A stretch of 43,408 nt of DNA from an uncultured Oscillospiraceae bacterium (GTDB lineage Bacteria > Bacillota > Clostridia > Oscillospirales > Acutalibacteraceae), in assembly GCA_900543525.1 (NCBI GenBank), contig UQRS01000003.1:1-43408 (forward strand). The letters are read 5' to 3'. Below the pieces are notes generated by a model, which saw only the letters and a program-made list of their open reading frames with translations, did no database searches and was not told the DNA's origin. Shown here piece by piece: positions 33,869-42,210 of the stretch (position 1 is the first letter of the stretch; every line of letters starts with the position of its first letter). The translations under genes were made by a program, and so were the position numbers.

Positions 33869-35077
33869 CTATTTTAATCCCAGAGAGTCGAATAACCGCC
33901 GCTGTGCGAGCAGCCGGTCGTCCACCGCCGTCTGCGACAAAGCGCGTACCCGATCTGCCATCTGCCTCCGTTTGGGAGAGAAAAACAGCAGCGCCCGTTT
34001 TCCCCACGCCAGCGGCAGCAGATATTTTTTCCCATCAATAAAGGTATAGGTCGCCCGCATGCTTTCATAGGACGGAAACAGCACCTGTCTCCTGGCCCTC
34101 CGCGCCGCACCGGACAGAGTGTCTCCGTCCTGCATGCCGCGGCGCAGCGCCACCTCCGGCTCCCCCGCGTATGAGGCGCCGAACACCCCGCCCGAAAGCA
34201 CGAATTCCAGAAAATCGGCCGCCGCAGCCTCCGGCATGTCCTCCACCGGTATCGGCGCGGGAAGCCCCAACCACGCTCTGCAGAAGAACAGCACCCGCCC
34301 GGCAAACCGGGAAAGGCCGGTTTTCGTAAGCTCAGCCTCCAGCTCCTCCCAATCCAGCGTCTCCTGCGCCTTTATAAACGCGGCAATGTCCAGAAACATC
34401 CGTACACCCGCGCCGCCGTAGCAAAGGTGCTTCGCCAGATGAACAAACAGATACAGCAGATGCCGCTCCGGCTTCAGCGTGTATGTATAGTCGCCCGAAA
34501 GAGGAACCGCATACCTCCACACATCTGAAAAATAGGTCGTCAGATCGATGGAATCATTGATCTCCACCTCAACCATCCGGGCGTGAAACTCATAGTATTC
34601 CTCATCCCGGCGGGCGCTGCATTCCAGCGCATTCCCGCGGGAGACAGTGTATCCCCCGCCTTCTGCAGCGCGGCAGGCCGCCTCCAGATCCTCTTTTTTA
34701 AAAAAGAGGTCAACATCCCCAAAGGTGCGCAGCTCCGGCACAGGATAGCACTCCCGCACAACATATCCCTTTAAACAGATGTGCGGCAGGCCGGCCGCCG
34801 ACAGCAGCTCCATCATCTGACCGGCGCGGTGCGCCGCACCCGTCATCCTTTTTATGGTAGAAAAAAAGGCGTCCGAAAAATATTTCTGCAGCGCCTCTCC
34901 TACCCTCTCCCCGGGCGGCAGCCGCCGCATCATATAGCCGACAATCCCCTCAACCGCGTGGAGGCGCGCCAGCCGGACAATCTCCTCCGGCGATACCTCC
35001 GGCGGCATTAAAGGCGTCGGCCGCTCCCACAAAAAGGCGGTCAGCAGGGATAAAAAATATTCTTCGTCCGTGTTCAT
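33869..35077 (-). CDS. Nucleotidyltransferase family protein (NTP_transf_5 type)
   Basis: 402 residues. HICLKGYVVRECYPVPELRTFGDVDLFFKKEDLEAA contains a GDVDLF metal-binding motif of the polymerase-beta-like superfamily and matches the uncharacterised nucleotidyltransferase group PF14907. LYLFVHLAKHLCYGGAGVRMFLDIAAF is another family block. Substrate unknown; relatives occur near peptide or polysaccharide biosynthesis genes. ATG at 35077 has GGGGAGG eight bases away; an upstream in-frame start at 35140 is less likely. It follows the asparaginase gene by 81 bp. Confidence 0.75.
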   Translation of the reverse strand: MNTDEEYFLSLLTAFLWERPTPLMPPEVSPEEIVRLARLHAVEGIVGYMMRRLPPGERVGEALQKYFSDAFFSTIKRMTGAAHRAGQMMELLSAAGLPHICLKGYVVRECYPVPELRTFGDVDLFFKKEDLEAACRAAEGGGYTVSRGNALECSARRDEEYYEFHARMVEVEINDSIDLTTYFSDVWRYAVPLSGDYTYTLKPERHLLYLFVHLAKHLCYGGAGVRMFLDIAAFIKAQETLDWEELEAELTKTGLSRFAGRVLFFCRAWLGLPAPIPVEDMPEAAAADFLEFVLSGGVFGASYAGEPEVALRRGMQDGDTLSGAARRARRQVLFPSYESMRATYTFIDGKKYLLPLAWGKRALLFFSPKRRQMADRVRALSQTAVDDRLLAQRRLFDSLGLK

Positions 35078-35158
35078 TTTGCAAACCTCCCCCGACAAAG
35101 ACGCGGCCGTTTCCGGCGGTTTTTCCCAATCCGGTTCCACGCAGATTTCAAAGCAGCC

Positions 35159-36187
35159 TCAGTCCAGGTATTCATAAAAAACATTCTGCAGAAGATACGC
35201 CTCCACCTGCTTTGCAAAGGCATTGTACCCAATGCACAGCTTGGCATAGGCCGCCTCGGGCGAAATGCCGCAGAGCGGCCGGCAGCCGGCCGCAAGCATA
35301 GCCGCCGTGCTGGCGTACACCCTTTCCCCCGCCGCCCGCGCAGGAAGGAAATATACCGGCACCCCGGCCTCCCGCAGCCGCGCCGCAAATGGAAGGCAGG
35401 AGGTACCCTCCCCTTCTGTGCAGGCAGTGCCGGAGTGATAACCGACCAGCAGCACCGCGGCCGGCCGGCGCGAGATGTCCAGCATGCCGTAATCCAGCCC
35501 GGGATAGCTTTTCAGCATCCACACCGGGCGTGAAAAATCCGTCCCCGGCCGGGAGGCGTCCCCTTTTACCGCCGCAAAATCCGACAGCGGCGGCAGCTCC
35601 GGTGCCGCCGTGGGAATAAACACCCCGTCCGCAATCCGACCGAACGGCGCGGTCCCAAAGGGGCGGAATATTCCGTGGAGGCCGTCCGCCTCCAGCATAC
35701 GGGTAGCCAAAAACACCTCGGTCACCGACGCGCTGCGATAGACGGCAAAAACCCCTGATTTTATCTTTCCCGACGCAAGAAGGGAGACCGCCCCGGCAAA
35801 GTTGGAAAGGCCGTTTCCGGCCGGATCCTCCAGCGGGCGGTCGGCCGCCACCAGCACAATCGGACAGCCGACCCTGCCAAACAGCAGGCCGACAAACGCC
35901 GCCGTATAGCTCAGCGTATCGCTCCCGTGGGTTAAAATTACGCCGTCATAAGCGGTAAAATCCACCGCTTCCAGCGCGCGGAGCAGAGCCGACAGCCGCG
36001 GCAGAGTCATATTTTCACTCAGGATAGAAATCGGTTCCAGAAAATCAAACGCAACCTCCCGCGCCTGACCCGCATGCCCCTCGGCGTACAGCCGCGGCAG
36101 CAGAGCCGCCATTCCGCGCTCGGTATCCATAACCTCCCGGATGGAGGAACCGATGGTTCCCCCGGTCGCCATCAGCAAAATCCGCAT
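35159..36187 (-). CDS. L-asparaginase-like protein
   Basis: 342 residues. The N-terminal LLMATGGTIGSS (first catalytic Thr) and GVILTHGSDTLSYTAAFVGLLF (second Thr/Asp/Ser block) are the two asparaginase signatures; PIVLVAADRPLEDP and VLLVGYHSGTA fit the rest. It hydrolyses asparagine to aspartate and ammonia. There is no signal peptide, so it is cytoplasmic. The usual HGTDT is HGSDT here, a conservative change. Related amidases are an alternative. Confidence 0.85.
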   Translation of the reverse strand: MRILLMATGGTIGSSIREVMDTERGMAALLPRLYAEGHAGQAREVAFDFLEPISILSENMTLPRLSALLRALEAVDFTAYDGVILTHGSDTLSYTAAFVGLLFGRVGCPIVLVAADRPLEDPAGNGLSNFAGAVSLLASGKIKSGVFAVYRSASVTEVFLATRMLEADGLHGIFRPFGTAPFGRIADGVFIPTAAPELPPLSDFAAVKGDASRPGTDFSRPVWMLKSYPGLDYGMLDISRRPAAVLLVGYHSGTACTEGEGTSCLPFAARLREAGVPVYFLPARAAGERVYASTAAMLAAGCRPLCGISPEAAYAKLCIGYNAFAKQVEAYLLQNVFYEYLD

Positions 36188-36315
36188 AAAGTTCCGGCCG
36201 CCTTCCGTTCTCTGTCTTGGCGTTTTTTATCTTTTTAATCATATCATATATTCTGTCCGTTTGCCACCGGCTTTTTCCTCTCCCGATAAAGAGTTACAAA
36301 AATGTCAATTTTTAC

Positions 36316-36344
36316 TTTACATTGTAACCATTTTGTGATATACT
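36316..36344 (+). promoter_or_regulatory. Promoter of the GH24-dockerin gene with a WalR-like box
   Basis: TTTACA (36316-36321), a 17-base spacer and an extended -10 TGaTATACT (-10 at 36339-36344). TGTAAC (36323-36328), five bases, then TGTGAT (36334-36339) matches the WalR consensus at 11 of 12 positions and overlaps the core promoter. The leader to the start codon is about 90 nt and contains a CCGGGTT/AACCCCGG hairpin. Confidence 0.6.
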
Positions 36345-36439
36345 AGGAGGCACAGATTACAAAATTATCATTCTTTTGCACAATCCGGGTTTGCGTAACC
36401 CCGGGTTGGCGCTTGATTTGAAAATGAGGTATTGCATCT

Positions 36440-38275
36440 ATGACATCCATTCGCAGCACAGCAAAAAAAGCGGCCTGCCTTTTCCTGGCCGTTCTGCTTA
36501 CAGCCGCCATGCTGGTCACCGCGCCGGCCGCCTCGGCCGCGGCCGCTTTTGTCACCAGCGACACCGGCGTCAACCTGATCAAGAGTTTTGAGGGCTTCAA
36601 CGCCTACAAGCACTGGGATTATTCCCAGTGGTCGATCGGCTACGGCACGGCCTGCGGCGCCAACGACTATCCCAACGGCATCACAGAGGCGGAGGCGGTC
36701 GTCCTTTTAAAGCGCGCGCTGTCCACCTCCGAGCAGTATGTCAACACCTTTTTGAACAAATACGGCCTGACCGTCAACCAGAATCAGTTTGACGCCATGG
36801 TCAGCTTTACCTACAACCTCGGCAACGTGTGGGTCACAAACGACAGCTTTACATTGCGCAACTATCTGCTCGACGGAATCGAGAAATATTCGCAATCCGA
36901 CATTCACTACGCCTTCGGCCTCTGGTGCAAGGCGGGAGGGCAGGTGCTCGAAGGGCTGGTGCGCCGCCGTGCGGCCGAGGCCTCGCTCTTCTGCACACCG
37001 GTCAACTACATCCTGCGCTTTGACGCAAATGGCGGCAGTAACGCCCCCTCCGCCATCGCCGGCAGCGCGGTGCAGATTCCCGCGCAGGCTCCTACCCGTT
37101 CGCTGCATGAGTTTCTCGGCTGGTCGGACAGCCCGAACGGCACCGCGCAGTATCAGCCGGGCAGCACCCTGACCTTAACCGGAAACCGCACCCTCTACGC
37201 TGTGTGGAAGGCTTACAGCGTCCTCACCTTTGACGCAAACGACGGCAGCGGCGCGCCCTCCCCGATCCATTTCCGGGAGGGGCAGAGTCTGCAGCTTCCC
37301 GCCGCCCAGCCGACGCGGGATGGGTATATCTTCTTAGGGTGGGATGTCGACCCGACGGCCGACGCCCCCAGCTTCCCTGCCGGAGGCAGCTTCTCCGCCG
37401 GGGCGAGTCTCACCCTCTACGCCGTGTGGAGCAAAACCGTCTCGGTCACATATGACCCGAACGGCGGCAGCGGCGCCCGCCTCACGGTAGGAAAGGCCGC
37501 CAACGCCCCGCTGAAAATCAACGTCAGCCGCCCGACCCGGGCAGGCTACGCCTTCCTGGGCTGGTCAACCAACCCGCAGGCGGCCGCGGCCGAATACGCC
37601 CACGGCGGCGTCTTTACCGGCAGCAGCGATACAACCCTCTATGCCGTGTGGCAGCGGTATATCACCATCGCCCTCGACGCACAGGGCGGCTCCTTCAATC
37701 TGCCGGAGGGGCTCTGCCTCGGCGACCTCAACGGCGACGGCAGCATAACCGAAGCGGACTATGCCCTGCTGCAGGCCGCCATCGGCACGGCCGCCGATGA
37801 AACCACCAAAATTGTCGGCGACCTCAACCTCGACGGTCGGCTGGACACACTTGACCTGATGATTCTGGAGGATTATCTGAGCGGCACGCTCGCCACTCTG
37901 CCGGCCAAATGCACGGCCGAGGGAAGCAGCCTCGGCACACTGCCCACCCCGACCAAGGAGGGGGCCTTCTTCACCGGCTGGTACGGCTCCGCGGATGAGA
38001 GTATGAGCACCAATTCCGGCGTCATCAGCATTCCCTCCGGCTCGGCCGCCTCCGCCTCTATCCGCCGGCTTTTCGCGACCTGGTCGGACACCCCGCTTCG
38101 CGGAGATGTTACCTTCGACGGCATCCTGTCGGTCAGCGACGTGGTCGCCCTGCGCACCTTTATTTTAAACGGAAACACGGCGGACGCCGCCTTGCTGCCG
38201 GCCTATGACGTAGATGGCGACGGCAGCATAACCGTCACCGATGTCATCGCGCTCCGTGCTTTGATCAGCCGATAA
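36440..38275 (+). CDS. Secreted GH24 lysozyme with InlB-type repeats and two dockerins, one nested
   Basis: 611 residues. Signal peptide (1-35); T4-type GH24 lysozyme (about 38-188; SFEGF with catalytic Glu51, WSIGYGTACG); three Listeria-Bacteroides (InlB B / Flg_new) repeats (about 190-254, 256-329, 332-405; each ending LYAVW); a fourth repeat that begins ITIALDAQGGSF (409) and resumes LGTLPTPTKEGAFFTGWY (to about 546), interrupted by a dockerin-like pair (about 426-493; GDLNGDGSITEAD and GDLNLDGRLDTLD); then a C-terminal dockerin (about 553-611; GDVTFDG, DVDGDGS). It cleaves peptidoglycan. ATG at 36440 has GAGGT nine bases upstream. The two dockerins differ in their helix residues, so may bind different cohesins. 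Confidence 0.9.
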   Translation: MTSIRSTAKKAACLFLAVLLTAAMLVTAPAASAAAAFVTSDTGVNLIKSFEGFNAYKHWDYSQWSIGYGTACGANDYPNGITEAEAVVLLKRALSTSEQYVNTFLNKYGLTVNQNQFDAMVSFTYNLGNVWVTNDSFTLRNYLLDGIEKYSQSDIHYAFGLWCKAGGQVLEGLVRRRAAEASLFCTPVNYILRFDANGGSNAPSAIAGSAVQIPAQAPTRSLHEFLGWSDSPNGTAQYQPGSTLTLTGNRTLYAVWKAYSVLTFDANDGSGAPSPIHFREGQSLQLPAAQPTRDGYIFLGWDVDPTADAPSFPAGGSFSAGASLTLYAVWSKTVSVTYDPNGGSGARLTVGKAANAPLKINVSRPTRAGYAFLGWSTNPQAAAAEYAHGGVFTGSSDTTLYAVWQRYITIALDAQGGSFNLPEGLCLGDLNGDGSITEADYALLQAAIGTAADETTKIVGDLNLDGRLDTLDLMILEDYLSGTLATLPAKCTAEGSSLGTLPTPTKEGAFFTGWYGSADESMSTNSGVISIPSGSAASASIRRLFATWSDTPLRGDVTFDGILSVSDVVALRTFILNGNTADAALLPAYDVDGDGSITVTDVIALRALISR

Positions 38276-38327
38276 CCCTTTTTTGAAAAAAAGAAAACTG
38301 CTCCCCCAAAAGACGAGCAGAGCATAA

Positions 38328-38376
38328 AACCAACGCCCCCGGATGTAGCTTTACTTCTACATCCGGGGGCGTTTTA
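38328..38376. terminator. Bidirectional terminator between GH24 and AlkD-like genes
   Basis: A perfect 17-bp stem (38332-38348 with 38357-38373, core CGCCCCCGGATGTAG) with an 8-base loop and a TTTT tail on the plus strand. A smaller CTGCTC/GAGCAG hairpin lies just before (about 38298-38321). Confidence 0.9.
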
Positions 38377-38419
38377 TCTGCATCGCCAGAGAGATACTCC
38401 CTGCATACCGCAAAGTTTT

Positions 38420-39148
38420 CTATCGCCGCAGCTGCCGCAGCAGCACCTTGTCCTCTCTGGAAACGCGAAAGGACTCACAAGCCTTGGTGATCGCCTTGTT
38501 GTGGGTAAAATCATCGGCGAGGCCGCCGCTTTGCAAAAACGCCAGCGTCCGGTCCCGATCCTTGATAAAGCAGATCGAAACGCCCCAGGCCACCGCCATC
38601 TTCACATAATAATCCTCATAATCCTCATGCCGAACGCCGCTGTACACCTCCAGCACCCGGGGGAGGTAGTCGGGCGTCAGGAAATGATCCAGCAGCATCA
38701 CAATCGCAAACCGGAGGGGATAGGTCTCCTCCGACCTGAAATAGGGAGTCAGGAAATCCCAAACCTCCGCCTGCGCCGCCGCAGCAAATTTGCAGCCCCC
38801 GGCCACCACGTCGCAAACCGCCCAGTTATCAATCTCCGGAATAAAGCGGGCGAGAGCGTCCAGCCGCTCCTCCAGCGGCATTTTCGCCATGGCAAGCGTC
38901 ATGCCGCGCAGCAGCTTTTGTTCGTACAGCTCCTCCGCCGGCCGGGCGAGGAATCCGCGAAAGTCCCCCTTCGAAATCTCCCGCGCCAGACGGCGCAGCT
39001 CCGGCACCCGCACGCCCAAAAACGGGCCGATCCCGGGTACCAGCCGGCTGTGAAAATCCTGGTAGCCGGGATCGGCCAGCGCCTCCAGCGTCCGGCGGCA
39101 GGCCTCCGCCGCCGCGTCATCCCATACCGCAAAGCAAAGCGAAGCCAT
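38420..39148 (-). CDS. AlkD-like DNA alkylation repair glycosylase
   Basis: 242 residues, all helical HEAT-like repeats. FLGVRVPELRRLAREI, LDALARFIPEIDNWAVCDVVAGG and FAIVMLLDHFL are the DNA-alkylation-repair family blocks; the Trp/Asp in NWAVCD are the expected base-contact/catalytic residues. Such enzymes excise bulky or cationic alkylated bases without base flipping. The start shares one base with the stop of the DUF436 gene (TAATG), so translation is coupled. Confidence 0.88.
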   Translation of the reverse strand: MASLCFAVWDDAAAEACRRTLEALADPGYQDFHSRLVPGIGPFLGVRVPELRRLAREISKGDFRGFLARPAEELYEQKLLRGMTLAMAKMPLEERLDALARFIPEIDNWAVCDVVAGGCKFAAAAQAEVWDFLTPYFRSEETYPLRFAIVMLLDHFLTPDYLPRVLEVYSGVRHEDYEDYYVKMAVAWGVSICFIKDRDRTLAFLQSGGLADDFTHNKAITKACESFRVSREDKVLLRQLRR

Positions 39149-39699
39149 TACATCTTCCCCTCGTCATACACAGCGCGGCTGCCGCCGATAAATTTCGGCC
39201 GCGTCCGGGCACAGAGGATTCTGGCCTCCCCGATTTTGTCAAGCGAGAGGCGCACCGGCACCGCCACCGGGCGCAGGTGCATCCCGATCAGCGTGCCGCC
39301 GATGTCGATTCCGGCGCCGGCCTGCACCGACTCAACCGCCGCAGGCTCGGCAAAGGTTTTCCAGGCCGTCGTAGCAAACGAACCGCCTGCCTTCGGCTGC
39401 GGCAGAACGTTGACCACCGGCAGCCCGAATTTTTCCGCCGCCGCCCGCTCCAAAATAATGCAGCGGTTGAGGTGCTCACAGCACTGCGCCGCGAGGTAGA
39501 TTCCCCGCGCCTTCAAAACCGGATAAATCCCGTCGAACACCGCCGCCGCGATCTCCATACTCGAGCCGGTGCCGATCCGACTGCCCCCCACCTCACTGGA
39601 GGAGCAGCCGACCACAAACAAATCTCCCGCCGGAAGATGAGAAACCTCCAGCAGTTCTTCGACGGCCGTTTTTGCCGCCGCGGTAATTTCCTGATACAT
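39148..39699 (-). CDS. DUF436 (TIGR01440) family protein
   Basis: 183 residues. YQEITAAAKTAVEELLEV, LFVVGCSSSEVGGSRIGTGSS, AAQCCEHLNRCIILERA and GAGIDIGGTLIGMHLRPVAVPVRL match this conserved Firmicutes family of unknown function. ATG at 39699 has AAAGG about nine bases upstream; the frame continues farther upstream but that part is antisense-like. It sits between two alkylation-repair genes. Confidence 0.88.
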   Translation of the reverse strand: MYQEITAAAKTAVEELLEVSHLPAGDLFVVGCSSSEVGGSRIGTGSSMEIAAAVFDGIYPVLKARGIYLAAQCCEHLNRCIILERAAAEKFGLPVVNVLPQPKAGGSFATTAWKTFAEPAAVESVQAGAGIDIGGTLIGMHLRPVAVPVRLSLDKIGEARILCARTRPKFIGGSRAVYDEGKM

Positions 39700-39793
39700 A
39701 AAAAGACACACCTTTCCGAAAGCGGCAAAAAAGTGCCGCCAAAACTTCTCCAAACCGCCGTCCGCAAAAAACGAAACCGACGGCAAAAATCCT

Positions 39794-40096
39794 CTATCGC
39801 ACGCAGAAGTGCGCCATATCCACCCGCCCATCGGGGAGGAAGACGACCCCTTCCGCCTCCAGCAAATCCCACTGCACATTCGGGCCGCCGAAGGCAAAGC
39901 TTCCCGAGGTTTCTCCCCGGCGGTTGACCACCCGGTGGCAGGGGATAACGCCCGGCTCCGGATTGACGTGCAGGGCGTTTCCTACCACCCGGGCGAGGCC
40001 GGGATTCCCCGCCCTTGCCGCCACCTGGCCGTAGGTCATGACCCGCCCCTTCGGAATGCTTCGCACAACCTCATAAATCCTCTGATACACATGCAT
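39794..40096 (-). CDS. Short MGMT-family DNA alkyltransferase
   Basis: 100 residues, only the C-terminal DNA-binding/active-site domain of O6-alkylguanine-DNA alkyltransferase. The reactive Cys53 is present in PGVIPCHRVV, and VYQRIYEVVRSIPKGRVMTYGQVAARAG is the usual helix-turn-helix part. Because the cysteine is kept, it is not an ATL protein (where it is Trp); short MGMT forms of this size are common. It transfers alkyl groups from guanine O6 to itself. GGGAGG precedes the ATG. Confidence 0.9.
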   Translation of the reverse strand: MHVYQRIYEVVRSIPKGRVMTYGQVAARAGNPGLARVVGNALHVNPEPGVIPCHRVVNRRGETSGSFAFGGPNVQWDLLEAEGVVFLPDGRVDMAHFCVR

Positions 40097-40113
40097 GGCA
40101 TGTCACCTCCCAT

Positions 40114-40482
40114 TTATGCCGCTGCGGTCACCTGTGCGCCAAAGGGCAGCAGAGACAGCTTCGCCAGCTTAAAGCACTGCAGCCCGAACGGAATTCCCAC
40201 AACGGTCGCGCAGTATGCAAGGCCGCACAGCGCCGCCCCCACAGCCAGGGGAATCCCGCTGACCAGCAGCCAGAGAATATTCAGCAACAGCGAACCCGCA
40301 CCGCCGCCGAACACCACCTCTTTCCCAAACGGAAAGAGGGCAAGTCCGGCAAATTTAAAGCACTGCACCCCGATCGGAATGCCGACGATGGTGACGCACC
40401 AGACCAGCCCGGCAAGGCACCAGCCCAGCGCCATACAGAAGCCGCCGAAAACAAACCACAGCACATTACCAAGACAACGCAT
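40114..40482 (-). CDS. YccF-domain (DUF307) inner membrane protein
   Basis: 122 residues with an internal duplication: two copies of a NxLWxxxxGxxLAxGxxLxGLxxCxTIVGIPxGxQCFK pattern (about 6-44 and 68-106), the YccF domain. Function unknown. It lies 30 bp downstream of the ABC permease gene on the same strand, so probably in that operon. Confidence 0.88.
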   Translation of the reverse strand: MRCLGNVLWFVFGGFCMALGWCLAGLVWCVTIVGIPIGVQCFKFAGLALFPFGKEVVFGGGAGSLLLNILWLLVSGIPLAVGAALCGLAYCATVVGIPFGLQCFKLAKLSLLPFGAQVTAAA

Positions 40483-40512
40483 TCCATCCCTCCATAATCG
40501 AGGATTTTCCCC

Positions 40513-42210
40513 TCACCCGTTCAAATCGGCATAGACCAGCATGTTCCGGCTGATGTAGAGGAAAAGCAGGCTCACCGCCGCGTTGACCAGCGAAACGGCA
40601 ATCAGCGCCGTCGCCATAAGCGGCAGACCGGCTACCGCCGAGAGCGCCGCGCCGGCGGCAATCCCGCCCACAGCGCCGGGAATCAGCAGCAGCACCGCGA
40701 ACAAAAAGTAAAAAATTGTGGAGAAAACCTTCGGCATGCTGCTCATGAACCGCTCGATAAAAATATTGGCCACGATGAACAAATAGCCGAAGAACACCCG
40801 CGAGATAACGCAGCACACCGCCGTCGGCAGATCCATCTTCAAAAGGAAGTACAGCGGCACCCAGAGCAGCACCCCCTCCGCAATCAGGGTAGAGGCGCTC
40901 TCCCGGATGCAGTACAGCAGCTTCTTGAACGGGCTTTCGGGAATCATGTAGAGATAGGGCAGCCGCAGCTCCTTGGCGAACCGCCCCATAGTGGAGGAAA
41001 ACATCTGCATATAAACCGACATGGCCAGCGCCGAAATCACCGCCGGATTGAGGTCGAGGCTCTCCTCCGCCCCCTCCGGCAGAGCGACCGCCTCTCCCGC
41101 GACCGATACAACCGCCGGCGAAGAGGCCTCCGCCCCGTCGGCCGTCTCGCCCTCCATATCCATTCCCATCCCGATGATCACCGAGGTCACAATGGTGATC
41201 GCGATAAAAATCAGGCTCATCCGATCAATGAGAAAGAGGCCGCCGCGCCGCCGCTCGACCAGCTGCTTATAATAAACGGCCGACGCACCCCGACCCTTTC
41301 CGATGCCGATCTTCCCGACCTTGACATTTTTGGGCACCGGCTCGTTCATTCCGCCCTGCTTGCGGGCGACAATCGCGCTGTGCGCCACCTCTGTCGCGGC
41401 GAGAACATCCTCATAATAATCCGTGTTGCTCCGCGCGATGAGAAAGACAACCGCCGCCATAAAACCGACCGTCCCGCCGATTCCCAGCAGCACCGGAAGC
41501 CATTCTCCCTCCATAACGCCAATGGCGGCCGCCTTCATCCAGCCGGCCGCCGGGAAAAAGGCCGCCGCAGCCGTGTTGAAAACGCCGACCGCCGCGTTAA
41601 AGAAGCCTTCTTCCCTCCGCTGCAAAATGAAGTAGGCACAAACCGCAAAAAACAGGAGAAACACCGCGTAAAACACCGCGCGCCAGATCCGCTTGACCCG
41701 ATCGTCGGCGCTGGTTTTGGAGTAGATCAGCATGGCAGTCATCTGCCCGCACATAATCACCGCCGCAAAGCAGAGCAGAACCACCACTACAAACCCGATC
41801 GAAATGCCATAAAGATTGTGCAGCCAGGAATACTGAAAAATAATGAAAATGCACGCCAGCAGGGAGGTTCCCATCTGCCGGATCAGGCCATAGGACAAAA
41901 TCGTCGTCGGTCGGATCGGCGTCTCAAACAAAAGATTGACATCCGCCATCGAGTACATGCTGGCGCCGCTGCCAAACCCGTTGTTGGCCATCAGGATAAA
42001 GAAAATCATGTACAGCAGAAAAACGCCCGCGCCAAGCTCGGCCGTATCGCGATACCCCGTCTCGGGCACAGGGGCGGACTGCGGCCCCAGCAGAGAAAAG
42101 AGCATCAGCGCCACCAGCACGATCGCCAAAACCGCCTGCGAGGGATGGTTTTTCAGATTCAGCAGCAAATTTTTGCATTGCTTGCGTAAAGAGTAGGCCA
42201 GCGCGTTCAT
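40513..42210 (-). CDS. ABC exporter permease (putative ABC exporter, PF16962-like)
   Basis: 565 residues with about 12-14 hydrophobic segments. The start MNALAYSLRKQCKNLLLNLKNHP and YSMADVNLLFETPIRPTTILSYGLIRQMGTSL are typical of this Firmicutes exporter group. A soluble loop (about 280-330) precedes RMSLIFIAITIVTSVIIGMGM. The start overlaps the ATPase stop (ATGA, 42207-42210), so the two form one transporter. Substrate unknown; relatives export peptides or antibiotics. Confidence 0.88.
   Translation of the reverse strand: MNALAYSLRKQCKNLLLNLKNHPSQAVLAIVLVALMLFSLLGPQSAPVPETGYRDTAELGAGVFLLYMIFFILMANNGFGSGASMYSMADVNLLFETPIRPTTILSYGLIRQMGTSLLACIFIIFQYSWLHNLYGISIGFVVVVLLCFAAVIMCGQMTAMLIYSKTSADDRVKRIWRAVFYAVFLLFFAVCAYFILQRREEGFFNAAVGVFNTAAAAFFPAAGWMKAAAIGVMEGEWLPVLLGIGGTVGFMAAVVFLIARSNTDYYEDVLAATEVAHSAIVARKQGGMNEPVPKNVKVGKIGIGKGRGASAVYYKQLVERRRGGLFLIDRMSLIFIAITIVTSVIIGMGMDMEGETADGAEASSPAVVSVAGEAVALPEGAEESLDLNPAVISALAMSVYMQMFSSTMGRFAKELRLPYLYMIPESPFKKLLYCIRESASTLIAEGVLLWVPLYFLLKMDLPTAVCCVISRVFFGYLFIVANIFIERFMSSMPKVFSTIFYFLFAVLLLIPGAVGGIAAGAALSAVAGLPLMATALIAVSLVNAAVSLLFLYISRNMLVYADLNG

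Noticed and set aside
36317..36328. BlaI/MecI-type operator (TTACATTGTAA palindrome) before the GH24 gene
   Set aside because: The palindrome is short, overlaps the -35 and the WalR-like box, and no BlaI/MecR gene is present; the WalR reading fits a lysozyme gene better.
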